Assembly: GCA_040755155.1 (NCBI GenBank)
Contig: JBFMBP010000096.1
Span: 1-38,636 of the forward strand
Direction: 5' to 3'
Length of the DNA stretch: 38,636 bases
Source: Candidatus Omnitrophota bacterium
GTDB taxonomy: Bacteria; Hinthialibacterota; Hinthialibacteria; Hinthialibacterales; Hinthialibacteraceae
Shown here: positions 1 through 8,182 of the stretch, one piece after another
Numbering within the stretch: position 1 is the first letter of the stretch
Layout of the letters: every line of letters starts with the position of its first letter
The notes under the pieces: generated by a model
What the model was told of the DNA's origin: nothing
Database searches by the model: none
What the model saw: only the letters and a program-made list of their open reading frames with translations
Position numbers and translations under genes: made by a program

Positions 1-16
1 AAATCTTTATATTGGG

Positions 17-589
17 ATGAATAACGATGAATTTTTGAATGAAATGAAAAATTCTAAATATTTAAAAAGGAAATCGGAACGCATACCAATGAATATTAAT
101 TTACCCCCTAAGATGTATTCGATTAAATATGACTCTAATCCAGACTCTCCTTATATTGCAATGGAATTTGATATGGATAACAATGGAATTCTTAGGGAGA
201 CCAGGTTTAATTTTGACGTATATAATATAACATTGGCAAAAAATTATCGTCATGCAAATATTGATTTGATATATTTGTTTTTTAAACATATCGGTGAACC
301 CTTTAAAACTTTCCATACAATTATTAATTCCAAAAACAAAAAATTACGTTCCTCAATTATTGTTATGAGATGGGATTTCAGTTCATCGATCAGATTAGAT
401 GTAAGTTGCACTCCAACAGAGGATCTTCAAGATAATGAATTTATTATTTACTTTCGCATAGCACCTATTGAAAATGAATTTCTTTCGGGTGTTATCAATG
501 AAAATGTTAAGAATAAAATCGATGATACTCCATTTAAAACATATATTGATGAGGCGCGAAAACTAGTCAAAGAAAGTAATAAGCAGTGA
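17..589 (+). CDS. Hypothetical protein, AT-rich, 190 aa
   Basis: I do not recognise this family. The product is a soluble-looking 190-residue protein with no signal peptide or membrane segment. The N-terminus is charged; the middle alternates beta-like hydrophobic stretches with polar loops, and the C-terminus (about 160-190) is Lys/Glu-rich and probably helical. The ATG at 17 is used because the frame opens there, but no clear ribosome binding site is visible in the 16 upstream bases, so the true start could lie outside the window. Base composition is much more AT-rich than the core genes later in the window, as in the DUF3592 gene that follows, which suggests acquired accessory DNA. No function is assigned. 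Confidence 0.6.
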   Translation: MNNDEFLNEMKNSKYLKRKSERIPMNINLPPKMYSIKYDSNPDSPYIAMEFDMDNNGILRETRFNFDVYNITLAKNYRHANIDLIYLFFKHIGEPFKTFHTIINSKNKKLRSSIIVMRWDFSSSIRLDVSCTPTEDLQDNEFIIYFRIAPIENEFLSGVINENVKNKIDDTPFKTYIDEARKLVKESNKQ

Positions 590-641
590 AATATTACATA
601 TAGATAATTTGAATTCATATATCGATCCAATAAGCCGGGGC

Positions 642-775
642 GGGCGGGCGGCAAGGGTAAGGTTTTTTTACCCTTGAGATTTCCCCATTTATAGGAGAGA
701 TCATCTAGGGCGCGTTGACGTTCGGCGATAGTTTTTCCAATCCTCCAGCGGGAGACGCCGCGCTCTTTGGAACGA
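642..775. repeat. Interspersed repeat F, copy 1
   Basis: About 134 bp that recurs imperfectly at 1276-1408. Both copies start gggcgggcgg, contain a hairpin-forming segment (caagggtaa ... ttacccttg here, 652-676) and end cgctctttggaacga. The GC-rich ends stand out from the AT-rich surroundings. The copies bracket the DUF3592 gene in the same orientation. Confidence 0.75.
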
Positions 776-824
776 TAAATATGTTATTGCATATGCCTGA
801 AATTAAAGAACAAATAAGTCAATT

Positions 825-1310
825 ATGGAATCAATGAGAAGAAGAAAACAAGGTATAGCATGCCTTCGATTATTCGGATTTGTTATACTTCTGTTTTATG
901 GATTGATTATTAAGAATCAAGTTAAGGTATATTTGTTCTTCAATATGACGGAAGGAGAAATAATAGACGCATATATCAATGATGAATTGATTCCCGATGA
1001 TAATTATTATTTTCCTGTCGTAGAGTATTCTTATATTGTCAATGGAAAGGTATACGAAAATAATAGAATAGGAGTATATCGCTTTGGTTTTGGCTCAAGA
1101 TTTCGTGCGCAAAAGTGGATTGATAAGTATCCAATACATATGAAAGTACCTGTTTATTATAATCCCCAAAAACCCCAATCATCTGTTTTGCTTTGCGGGC
1201 TTATATCTCCTTACATAAAAGCGATGTTTGGGTTGATGTTATTGCTACTCAGCTTATGGCTTTCACATAATGAAAGGGCGGGCGGTAAGGGCAATGTTTT
1301 ATTCCCTTGA
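825..1310 (+). CDS. DUF3592 family membrane protein
   Basis: The 161-aa protein has a hydrophobic helix near residues 12-32, an extracytoplasmic middle region, and a second hydrophobic helix near 130-147. The middle carries the family pattern: a hydrophobic strand, a Y-x-P-V-V-E-Y-x-Y-x-V-x-G-K-x-Y block, then a Y-P-x-H-x-K-V-P-V-Y-Y-N-P-x-x-P block that precedes the second helix. This is typical of DUF3592, a small bacterial family of unknown role with two membrane spans. The gene is AT-rich. Its last eleven residues (RAGGKGNVLFP) are encoded by the downstream repeat copy at 1276-1408, so the native C-terminus was probably replaced when that repeat inserted or recombined. The start could be the ATG at 834. 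Confidence 0.7.
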   Translation: MESMRRRKQGIACLRLFGFVILLFYGLIIKNQVKVYLFFNMTEGEIIDAYINDELIPDDNYYFPVVEYSYIVNGKVYENNRIGVYRFGFGSRFRAQKWIDKYPIHMKVPVYYNPQKPQSSVLLCGLISPYIKAMFGLMLLLLSLWLSHNERAGGKGNVLFP

Positions 1311-1408
1311 GATTTTCCCATTCAAAGTAGAAATTATCTTAGGCGCATGGTCATTCGTTGAAACGTTTTCCGGCCCTCCCTCGGAAGACGCTGCGCTCTT
1401 TGGAACGA
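1276..1408. repeat. Interspersed repeat F, copy 2
   Basis: Second copy of the ~134 bp element at 642-775, roughly three-quarters identical by eye. It encodes the C-terminal tails of both converging genes: DUF3592 from the left and the frameshifted minus-strand ORF from the right. Confidence 0.75.
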
Positions 1409-1828
1409 GCGACCCTCGGCCCAGATCAGGGCTGATGGGAAGCGATATCCGCGTCGTTTCGGCCGGAACGACCATTACGTATAAATCGTGCGCCCGCAAT
1501 TCGTAGTTGTTGATAAATTTCGCGATATATTCCTACCTCTTCAGCCAGGCTTCGTTGACCAAGGCCAAATTTCTCAAACGGCTGGGACGTGGGGGAGAAG
1601 CGCTCGCCCTCTTCATTAACGGCATAACCCGCCATTGGCAAAACGCCCTGCTGCGTTATTCCGAAAGCTTGATCGAAGGCGGTGAACTGGCCGTAGAGCG
1701 GCGTCGTCCGCACGTCGTACTTGTAACCGTATTTCTCTTCCGCGACGATCTCGCGTCTTTCCATCAAACCGTCGAATGGCAAGAGCAAGATTACTTCTGC
1801 CCACGAATCGTTTTTTTACATCATTCAT
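1299..1828 (-). pseudogene. Coupled downstream gene broken by two apparent +1 frameshifts
   Basis: An ATG at 1828 overlaps the stop of the upstream 312-aa gene (ATGA), so the two were one translationally coupled unit. After MNDVK the frame is lost at a run of seven A (minus strand, near 1811-1817). Removing one A restores a convincing coding frame (SWAEVILLLPFDG onward, through a block ending GYAVNEEGERF). That frame is lost again near 1530. Removing one G of a GG pair joins it to a frame reading EYIAKFINNYELRAHD, then VMVVPAETTRISLP. The reconstructed product is about 150 residues. Its last ~35 residues come from repeat F copy 2. The family is not recognised. The breaks may be real decay, slippage at the A7 run, or single-base assembly errors. 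Confidence 0.6.
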
Positions 1829-2763
1829 CGCGGTCTTTTCAAACTTTTCAACTTCTTGTCCGCTTCGGCTTCTTCGAATTTTTTTAGTTCCTTTTGATAT
1901 TCATCCATAATCTCGTTTCGAATCGGCGGAAACCAATCCGGTCCCACGTCCAAGGCCGCGGAACAAAGGACATGATAGCCGTAAGGCGCTGCGTCCATTT
2001 CAGGAATGGTTTTCGAGGGACGGATCATCTCCTTCAGTTTCCCTTCCGCCAGCATGAAGACGAGCAGAAATTCGGGCTTGTCCGTCGTAGGCGCGATTTT
2101 GTCGATGCACTTGAAAACAAGATCGGAATCGGCGGCGCCGTAACTTTTCCACAACGTAGAACCGTTGGCGCCGACTACCGCCGCGCCTACCCAAAACTTC
2201 AAGGAATCCGTAGGAAGAGAAACGATGGCTCTCGACGCCGCCTGGCCCGTTACGGCGAAATAAGCGCCCTGCTGGCCCATTTGAATTCTTCCGAATTTAA
2301 TGCCTTCGAAGATAAGCGGTTCGGGATGAATCATTACTTGGCTGGAATCGACGGTCTTGCCGCTGGGAACGGTAAACAGCACTTTCTTTTCCTGCGCCAA
2401 TTCAACGAAGGGAAAAATCACTAGACCGGGATTGTAAACGACGTCTTTTCCGAGATAGTTATCCAGATTGACGCCCGTCTCCTTCGCTTTTTTCCGGTAT
2501 TCTTCCAATACTTTTTTGGCCGTAGCCAGCGATTGAAACGGCCCTTTGTAATCCGATCCGATGCGGACGTAGTAACTGCTGCTGAATTCGCTGCCGATGT
2601 TGAGGAAGAGATCGCCGCGCGCCTTCGCCTGTTTCAGTTCCTCCAAGCTGCGGCATTGGGTGACGCCTTCTTCTTTCGCCTTCGGCTTATTGCTGGTTTG
2701 CTCGGCGGCGGCGTTCAAAACACCGGCGCAGAGCCAAAATAAAAGCATCCATCGCACTTTCAT
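1825..2763 (-). CDS. Exported hypothetical protein, 312 aa
   Basis: This 312-aa protein starts with a signal peptide (MKVRW, then the hydrophobic run MLLFWLCAGVL, cleavage likely after the NAAA segment near residue 20). It has no other membrane span and should be periplasmic or secreted. The N-terminal third after the signal holds a helical Lys/Glu-rich region; the middle and C-terminal parts look like mixed alpha/beta, and the tail (about 285-312) is a charged helix. I recognise no domain. It overlaps the downstream frameshifted gene by ATGA, so the two probably form one transcript and may act together. Two small hairpins lie just upstream, in what would be its 5' leader. Confidence 0.75.
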   Translation of the reverse strand: MKVRWMLLFWLCAGVLNAAAEQTSNKPKAKEEGVTQCRSLEELKQAKARGDLFLNIGSEFSSSYYVRIGSDYKGPFQSLATAKKVLEEYRKKAKETGVNLDNYLGKDVVYNPGLVIFPFVELAQEKKVLFTVPSGKTVDSSQVMIHPEPLIFEGIKFGRIQMGQQGAYFAVTGQAASRAIVSLPTDSLKFWVGAAVVGANGSTLWKSYGAADSDLVFKCIDKIAPTTDKPEFLLVFMLAEGKLKEMIRPSKTIPEMDAAPYGYHVLCSAALDVGPDWFPPIRNEIMDEYQKELKKFEEAEADKKLKSLKRPR

Positions 2764-2785
2764 AATATATCCTTAGCGTCAGTAG

Positions 2786-2832
2786 AAGAGCCATCTTGGC
2801 TCTTTCTTCGCTCAAGAGGCTGGAAGCCTCTT
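2786..2832. repeat. Two adjacent short hairpins upstream of the 312-aa gene
   Basis: aagagcc-N5-ggctctt (2786-2804) is followed by aagaggct-gga-agcctctt (2814-2832). Read on the minus strand they would lie in the 5' leader of the exported 312-aa gene. They resemble short interspersed palindromes and have no T-run, so they are not typical terminators. Confidence 0.6.
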
Positions 2833-3266
2833 CCACTTTTTTCTCATTGAAAAGAATAGCACAATCCAACGGACTTGACTAATCTCGACTACTAATCAAG
2901 AAAAACGATATTCCTTTCCATCGCCGGGTTTTGCCAGAATGAAATACATGGTAATAATGAATAACGGATGTTATGAAAAAAATAGATAGAAGTTATTTAG
3001 AATTCCGTATTGAATCGCAAAACCGCGAAATGAAAATTAAAACACGAAAAAAAGGATTTGAATATTGAGCAAGAAATCGCGCTTTGAGAACGATTTTTCC
3101 GTGGAATCCAAAAAAATCCGCCCTATCCGTGATTCGTGAAATTCGTGGTTTTTTCGCGGTTTCGTGATTCAAAAACGTGAAAAAATGAAGCCTCTGTCTC
3201 TTGCTAGAACGATGCTTCTTACAAAGCAGGCTTAGAACGCAGCCCGCCAATTGCATATCATAATTT
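2833..3266. other. Intergenic stretch, no gene seen
   Basis: No convincing ORF on either strand. The main content is palindromic repeat A copy 1 (3011-3176); the rest is AT-rich spacer between divergently oriented genes. Confidence 0.6.
3011..3176. repeat. Long palindromic repeat A, copy 1
   Basis: About 166 bp bounded by tgaatcgcaaaaccgcgaaa on the left and tttcgtgattcaaaaa on the right, which are imperfect inverted repeats. The interior carries the shared blocks aacacgaaaaaaa, tttttccgtggaatcca and gattcgtgaaattcgtgg. Copies also lie at 14055-14226 and 31110-31275. Confidence 0.8.
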
Positions 3267-5129
3267 GTGAAAGTGTATGTATTCAGCGCCATGAATGAAA
3301 TCGGTTCATTGGAACTCTACCAAAGAAACATGGCTCTAATCGGGGAGATTTACCCGCAATACGTTCTCCTTCTCTCCTCGCAATCCGCTTCCGATTCCAA
3401 CTATCTCATAACCGAAATCGGTCCTACCACTTATTCCTGCCGGATTCGTCCTCATCCTTCCGCATCGCCGATAGAGGAGGAAGAATGGATTCACGGCCCG
3501 GAAAATCCCTGGATGGCGGCGGAACAAACCATTAAGAGCGTAAACTGGAGCGCGCAGAGTTTATTCCTCATCCTTCGTCCGAGCCTGGGATATCTTCCGC
3601 TTACGCTCTATCCCAACCTGCGCAAGGGTCGTCATGCTCAGCGCATGTTGCTGGCGGAAGACCGCGTCGAGTTGTTCCATTTGTCGCTGCGGCTGTTCGA
3701 TTGGACGGATGCGCTGCGTTCCGACCGGACGATTCTGCTGCTGGGCGGCGATCCAGGGCAGGCGGCGATTCGCTTTTTCCAAACCAATCCCGTTTCTCTC
3801 TTGCCTCCCCTATCCGTCCTCTGCGGATCGGCTTGGAACGGCGAAATGCGGCGGATGATGAACTCGCTGCAAGCGGCATTGTCCCCGCTGGCGGAAACGG
3901 TTTTTAACGCTTCGAAGCACTATTTCGAAGATTTGAAAGCGCATTACGCGGCGGCGGCGCGGGATATTCGCCATAAGAAAAAAATTGTGATGGTGGAACC
4001 GGAGCACGATTACCTAGCCGCTTCGATCGGCGACGCTTTTCGCGAAGAAGGCTGCGCCGTGGAAAACTTTCTGGGCAATCAACGGCTGCTCCATTTTCTC
4101 AATCCTTACATCTGGCTGGTTTATACCCGAGAGCACTTCCCAGACGTCTTGCTATGGATGAACCGCAATACGCTCTCTCCCGAAGGGGTGGAAAACTTGC
4201 GCCATTTCCCCATCCAAAAAGTCCTTTGGTTTTTGGACAGCCCTAAGCGGGTGCAGACGACGCGGGAGGAGATCGAAGCCTCCGATTTCTACTTTTCCTT
4301 CGATCCAACATACTTGCTCTATTTGGAAGAACTGGGCGGCAAGAAGGGCGCGCAACTCTCCACCGCCGCTGGAATCCGTCCCCTGCCATCTTGCCAGCCC
4401 GGCGGAAACTGGCCGGAAAAAGAAGGGCCGCCGGTAGGCTTCGTGGGAGCGCTGGCGGCGCAGCGCTTCCAAGCCGTACGCGAATATTGGCTGAGAAAAG
4501 ACCCGGAGTTCGTCGCGATTCTAGACGGCGTCGTGGAAGATTATCTTGGCGATCCCGCGCGCTCCCTGGAAGAGCGCTTCGACGCCTCGCCCGGAAGGGA
4601 AAGGCTGCCCTACAGCGGTTTCGTAGTGCTCTATCTCGAAGAGAGCGCGACTTATCTGCGGCGGCTGCATTTTTTAAAGCCCCTGCGCGCCTTAGGATTG
4701 AAGACTTATGGCGGAATCGAATGGGGCCGCGGCGAATGGGCGCAGGATTTGCAGGATTGCTTCGCCGGAAAAGCGCCCCGCTACCTCGAAGATTTGCCGA
4801 ACGTCTATTATCATACTCGGATCAACGTCAATGTCTTTCACGTTCAATGCGTCAACTCGACGAATCCGAGAGTTTACGACGTATTGGCGGCGGGCGGTTT
4901 TCTGTTGACGGAATACCGCTCGATCCTCGAAGACGAATTCAAAATCGGCGAACATCTCGATTGCTTTCGCGGCCCCGAAGAATTGCGCGCCAAAACGGAG
5001 TATTATCTACAACATGAAGAAGAGCGCGAAGCCATTGCGCGGGCGGGGCAGAAATTCGTATTGGAACATGCAACCTACCGGCAAAGAATCCAACGGTTGC
5101 TGATCGAAATCGCAGCGCCTTCATTCTAA
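3267..5129 (+). CDS. CgeB-like glycosyltransferase family protein
   Basis: This 620-aa cytoplasmic protein ends with a glycosyl-transferase family 1 type domain of the CgeB kind (about residues 510-615). Diagnostic pieces are YYHTRINVNVFH, then NPRVYDVLAAGGFLLTEY, then D-x-F-x-x-GEHL, followed by helices around Y-L-x-H-E-E-E-R and RAGQ-x-FVLEHATY-x-x-R. That order is the donor-binding half of a GT-B fold in CgeB and related enzymes that probably glycosylate polysaccharides or surface structures. The middle (about 235-400) contains a Rossmann-like start (KKIVMVEPEHDYLAA) and could be the acceptor half. No signal peptide is seen. The frame opens with GTG at 3267; ATG at 3291 is an equally plausible start, and neither has a good ribosome binding site. 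The substrate is unknown. Confidence 0.75.
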   Translation: MKVYVFSAMNEIGSLELYQRNMALIGEIYPQYVLLLSSQSASDSNYLITEIGPTTYSCRIRPHPSASPIEEEEWIHGPENPWMAAEQTIKSVNWSAQSLFLILRPSLGYLPLTLYPNLRKGRHAQRMLLAEDRVELFHLSLRLFDWTDALRSDRTILLLGGDPGQAAIRFFQTNPVSLLPPLSVLCGSAWNGEMRRMMNSLQAALSPLAETVFNASKHYFEDLKAHYAAAARDIRHKKKIVMVEPEHDYLAASIGDAFREEGCAVENFLGNQRLLHFLNPYIWLVYTREHFPDVLLWMNRNTLSPEGVENLRHFPIQKVLWFLDSPKRVQTTREEIEASDFYFSFDPTYLLYLEELGGKKGAQLSTAAGIRPLPSCQPGGNWPEKEGPPVGFVGALAAQRFQAVREYWLRKDPEFVAILDGVVEDYLGDPARSLEERFDASPGRERLPYSGFVVLYLEESATYLRRLHFLKPLRALGLKTYGGIEWGRGEWAQDLQDCFAGKAPRYLEDLPNVYYHTRINVNVFHVQCVNSTNPRVYDVLAAGGFLLTEYRSILEDEFKIGEHLDCFRGPEELRAKTEYYLQHEEEREAIARAGQKFVLEHATYRQRIQRLLIEIAAPSF

Positions 5130-5146
5130 ATAAAGGATGCCATTCG

Positions 5147-5686
5147 ATGATAGGAAAAAAAGGACTTTTTTTTCTGATGCTAACGCTGGCGTTTCTTCCA
5201 GCCTGCCAACGTCAAAAGGAGACCGCCTCCGCCATGCCGCCTAACGCCTTGGGACCGCTGACCGCTATCCAGTTCGAAGCGGGTGGAACAACGGTGGAAA
5301 TCGAAATCGCCATTACGCCCAAGGAGCAACAGCAAGGATTGATGTACCGTACGTCCATGCCGGAAAATCGCGGGATGCTGTTCGTATACGACGAAACCGT
5401 CTTGGGGCGGACGGATTACCTGACTTTTTGGATGAGAAACACGAAAATCCCGCTCTCCATCGCCTTCATGCTGGAAGATGGAACCATTGCGAACATCGAA
5501 GACATGAAGCCGCAAGTCGGTTCTTTCCCGCCCGTGGAACGCTATAGAGCCAGCCGCAAAGATTGCTTCTACGCTTTAGAAATGAATAAAGGCTGGTTCG
5601 AAAAACATGGAATCAAACCAGGAGACGTCTTCCCGCTGCCGTTCGAAAAAATTCGGCTGCTATGGGAGAGCAAGACGGCGCCATAG
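5147..5686 (+). CDS. DUF192 family lipoprotein
   Basis: The 179-aa protein has a hydrophobic signal ending in a lipobox-like LPAC (Cys about residue 20), so it is probably a lipoprotein. From about residue 40 it matches DUF192. It has the opening strand with E-I-E-I-A-I-T-P-K-E-Q-Q-Q-GLMYR, then MPENRGMLFV and TFWMRNT-x-IPL-x-IAF. It closes with a Y-A-L-E-M-N-x-GWFE-x-HGIKPGD segment. DUF192 proteins are small, usually exported beta-rich proteins of unknown biochemical role. The gene follows the glycosyltransferase after 17 bases with an AAAGGA-like site in the gap, so the two are likely co-transcribed. It uses TAG as its stop, showing that amber is an ordinary stop codon here. Confidence 0.85.
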   Translation: MIGKKGLFFLMLTLAFLPACQRQKETASAMPPNALGPLTAIQFEAGGTTVEIEIAITPKEQQQGLMYRTSMPENRGMLFVYDETVLGRTDYLTFWMRNTKIPLSIAFMLEDGTIANIEDMKPQVGSFPPVERYRASRKDCFYALEMNKGWFEKHGIKPGDVFPLPFEKIRLLWESKTAP

Positions 5687-5815
5687 AAACGCCGACGAAC
5701 AGAATGCCATCCATCAATGGAGAATGCGTGTCTCTTATGCGCGAATTACAATTGAATTTTAGGAAGAGATGGACTATATTGAAAAATAATGCTTTCTTAA
5801 GCAAAGGAGTTTCTT

Positions 5816-5998
5816 ATGCCGGAACCAGAAATCGATAACCAAGAATCGATAGAATCTTTTTTCGAACGGTTGGGAATTGAATTTGAAAGAAAAAAGTATA
5901 GGATAAAAAAATCCGAAAAAGATAAAGATAAAGAAAGAAAATTTTCGACTCGTTTATCCCACAACTCATTACCGCTTTCTAGCATTTATGAAAAATAA
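5816..5998 (+). CDS. Small charged hypothetical protein, 60 aa
   Basis: A 60-residue ORF preceded by a good ribosome binding site (aaaggag, seven bases before the ATG), which is the main argument that it is real. It is rich in Glu, Lys and Arg, probably helical, with no membrane segment. Its TAA stop overlaps the ATG of another short ORF (TAATG). I recognise no family; the size and the coupling are reminiscent of antitoxin-like or regulatory peptides, but nothing specific supports that. Confidence 0.45.
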   Translation: MPEPEIDNQESIESFFERLGIEFERKKYRIKKSEKDKDKERKFSTRLSHNSLPLSSIYEK

Positions 5999-6075
5999 TG
6001 CCGAACTGGAAAGAAATATTGGAAGAATTGCAATCGATCTTCCATTTTAGAACAAGATGTAGATATACAGGATGA
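5998..6075 (+). CDS. Possible coupled micro-ORF, 25 aa, truncated by a repeat
   Basis: ATG at 5998 shares bases with the stop of the preceding 60-aa ORF. The frame begins MPNWKEILEELQSIF and ends after 25 residues inside the aggat/atcct repeat that starts near 6069. It may be the 5' remnant of a longer gene cut by that repeat, or chance. Confidence 0.3.
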   Translation: MPNWKEILEELQSIFHFRTRCRYTG

Positions 6076-6139
6076 AAGGATGACTAGAATGTTTTTATCC
6101 TGAGAATCCTGAAAATCCTGCCCATCCTGATTCTGACAA
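6069..6139. repeat. AGGAT/ATCCT-type intergenic repeat
   Basis: Two aggat words (aggatgaaaggat) are followed after a T-rich loop by a series of atcctg words (atcctgagaatcctg, aatcctg, atcctg). Left and right arms are complementary, so the region can fold. Similar AATCCTG tracts are common intergenic repeats in many uncultured bacteria. Confidence 0.6.
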
Positions 6140-6183
6140 ACAAACGGAGCGATAATGTAAGTTTAAAGAATGAAATTGACGTC

Positions 6184-6213
6184 CAGCCCCTTCACTCGGA
6201 GGGGCTGTTTGAT
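6184..6213 (+). terminator. Hairpin terminator candidate
   Basis: cagcccct (6184-6191) pairs perfectly with aggggctg (6200-6207) over an 8-base loop, followed by tttgattt. It separates the small ORFs from the LVIVD gene. The T-run is imperfect. Confidence 0.5.
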
Positions 6214-6259
6214 TTCCATAGGAATATTACAAATTCTTTAATTGGATGGAGACTTAATC

Positions 6260-8044
6260 ATGAGACGTGTAACTTACATTTTTCTTTTATTATTATGCAG
6301 CGCGACGATTCTGGCTAATGCTGACACAATCAATCCCGTCAAGCGCATTGCAGCGCCGGGATTGGTTCTTCAACTTCGCGATCCGCTGCTATTGGCGGGA
6401 GGCGCCGATAAAGTCGCCATCTACAATATTCAGAATCGCGCTAATCCCGTTTTATTGAGCGAATTCGCCGTATCTTCCGGCGTTTCCGGAATCGCAACCA
6501 GCGGCGACTTGGCGATCGTCAGCTTAGACAGTTGGGACGAACGGCAACCGAATTTTCTCGTCGTCAATATCGCGGATCCTTCCGCGCCGAAAATTCTTTT
6601 CGCGAAGCGAGCGGGCGATCCCGGCAAGAAAATCCAAATGGTGTACGCCGTTGGAGACATCGTTTACGCCGGTCTCGATCCTTCGGGCCTATTGTCCATT
6701 TCCGTATCGGCGGCCAATGAGCCTGTCATTTTAGGAGGATTCAACACGTCGGAAGTCGTAACGGATATGATCTCCGCCGGCCATCGAGCTTATGTAACGA
6801 CGTGGAACGAATTGCTGGTTCTGGACATCGGCGATCCCGCCGGATTGAAGAAAATTTCCAGCGTTCCCAGTTTGGACATCAACGACGGCTTGGATATCGA
6901 CGGCGATATTCTCGGCGTCGCGGAAGGATTCGAAGGGACGACGTTTTACGATATTTCCAATCCTGACAAACCCGTGAAACTTAATACCGTTTACCTCTTT
7001 AACATGCACGAAGTGTATAAAATCTCTCTGCGTCAGAAATTCTGTTATATCGCCGTCATGGCCAAAGCATCCACCAGCGTATTCGAACCTATGGTTCCAG
7101 GCGGATTGAAAATCATCGATTACGAACGAGGCGTCGCGCAGGCGGACGTCGTTAAAGAAAACGAAGCGGAGATGCACGCCTTCGACGTAATCGCCTTTGA
7201 CGGATACGTGTACGTGGCTGAAGACGATAAACTGGCCATCTTCGAGCACGGCCCCAAAGGAGAGCGGCCAACGGCTACGCCCACCGTCCCCACGCCCACT
7301 CGCACGCCGACCATGACGCCGACGCCGACGAATACGCCGCCCTTCATGGCCACGGCCACCAAATCGTCCGCTCCGGCGCCGACATTCACGCCGGTTCCTA
7401 CGCCCACGTATACTTTCACATCCACGCCTACGAAAAAGCCGGACGCCGCTACCTTTACGCCCACGCGAACGCCAACCGCGCCTCCCGCCGCCACGCCGAC
7501 GTCCGTCAGCGCAGGACCGCAGCCCATCGCCGTATTCGAATTCGACAAATCCACGCTGGAAGATAACGGCTGGAAGGAAATTCCCGGCGGCTTCGGCGGC
7601 GCATCGCCGGGGATCGCGACGTTTCTCGATCTATCCGACAAACAAATCCCTTCCTCCAAAGACAAAAAAGGACTCTTCTCTATTATTCGCAAAGGAGAGG
7701 TAACGTTTCTAATAACGCTAAAAGCCATCGACACCGGCGGCTATCCCGCTCTCATCCGCGCGCAAGCGCAGACGAACGCTCCTTCCGCATCGCTCTTTGT
7801 AGGAGCGTTGAAAGGAGCGTTGTTTACCAACGAGAATTTCGACGGCTCGTTAGCCTACACGCAAATGACCACGGCTGCGGCTTTCGTCGATAAAGAGGGA
7901 ACCCTCATGACGCTCCTGAAGCCCGACGCGGGAACAACCATCAGCCCCTTCATCCAAATCGCTGGAGGAGAAGGAAGCGCCAACGTCTGGATCGACCGCT
8001 TGGAGGTATTCGTCATGAAGCCGGGAACGCCGTTCCCGGAATGA
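6260..8044 (+). CDS. Secreted LVIVD beta-propeller protein with Pro/Thr linker
   Basis: I use the ATG at 6260, not the TTG at 6242, because ggatggag sits eight bases upstream and the protein then begins with a clean signal peptide (MRRVTY, hydrophobic core FLLLLCSATILANA). The N-terminal ~320 residues are LVIVD-type repeats: recurring blades with hydrophobic strand, V-x-x-I-x-x-P-x-x-P patterns such as VVNIADPSAP, VLDIGDPAG and FYDISNPDKP. These form a beta-propeller of unknown ligand. A Pro/Thr-rich linker of ~90 residues with repeated T-P-T-x-T-P words follows. The C-terminal ~170 residues resemble a beta-sandwich (opening IAVFEFDKSTLEDNGW). The protein is probably surface-exposed or secreted. 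No enzymatic motif is visible. Confidence 0.75.
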   Translation: MRRVTYIFLLLLCSATILANADTINPVKRIAAPGLVLQLRDPLLLAGGADKVAIYNIQNRANPVLLSEFAVSSGVSGIATSGDLAIVSLDSWDERQPNFLVVNIADPSAPKILFAKRAGDPGKKIQMVYAVGDIVYAGLDPSGLLSISVSAANEPVILGGFNTSEVVTDMISAGHRAYVTTWNELLVLDIGDPAGLKKISSVPSLDINDGLDIDGDILGVAEGFEGTTFYDISNPDKPVKLNTVYLFNMHEVYKISLRQKFCYIAVMAKASTSVFEPMVPGGLKIIDYERGVAQADVVKENEAEMHAFDVIAFDGYVYVAEDDKLAIFEHGPKGERPTATPTVPTPTRTPTMTPTPTNTPPFMATATKSSAPAPTFTPVPTPTYTFTSTPTKKPDAATFTPTRTPTAPPAATPTSVSAGPQPIAVFEFDKSTLEDNGWKEIPGGFGGASPGIATFLDLSDKQIPSSKDKKGLFSIIRKGEVTFLITLKAIDTGGYPALIRAQAQTNAPSASLFVGALKGALFTNENFDGSLAYTQMTTAAAFVDKEGTLMTLLKPDAGTTISPFIQIAGGEGSANVWIDRLEVFVMKPGTPFPE

Positions 8045-8182
8045 GGGATCGTAACATGAGCCTCGCTACTTGATCGATCTGCGGTTATATTCATGAAATT
8101 ATCGCAGGGAAGGCAGAATGCAGCGTGAGTCGAGCGTAAGCGAGCCTCGTCGATATCGCGCATATCGTTTTGCTGTTTTAAC

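Noticed and set aside
2687-2869. 60-codon minus-strand ORF over the hairpins upstream of the 312-aa gene
   Set aside because: It overlaps the signal-peptide gene in another frame, is made largely of hairpin repeat sequence and has no ribosome binding site.
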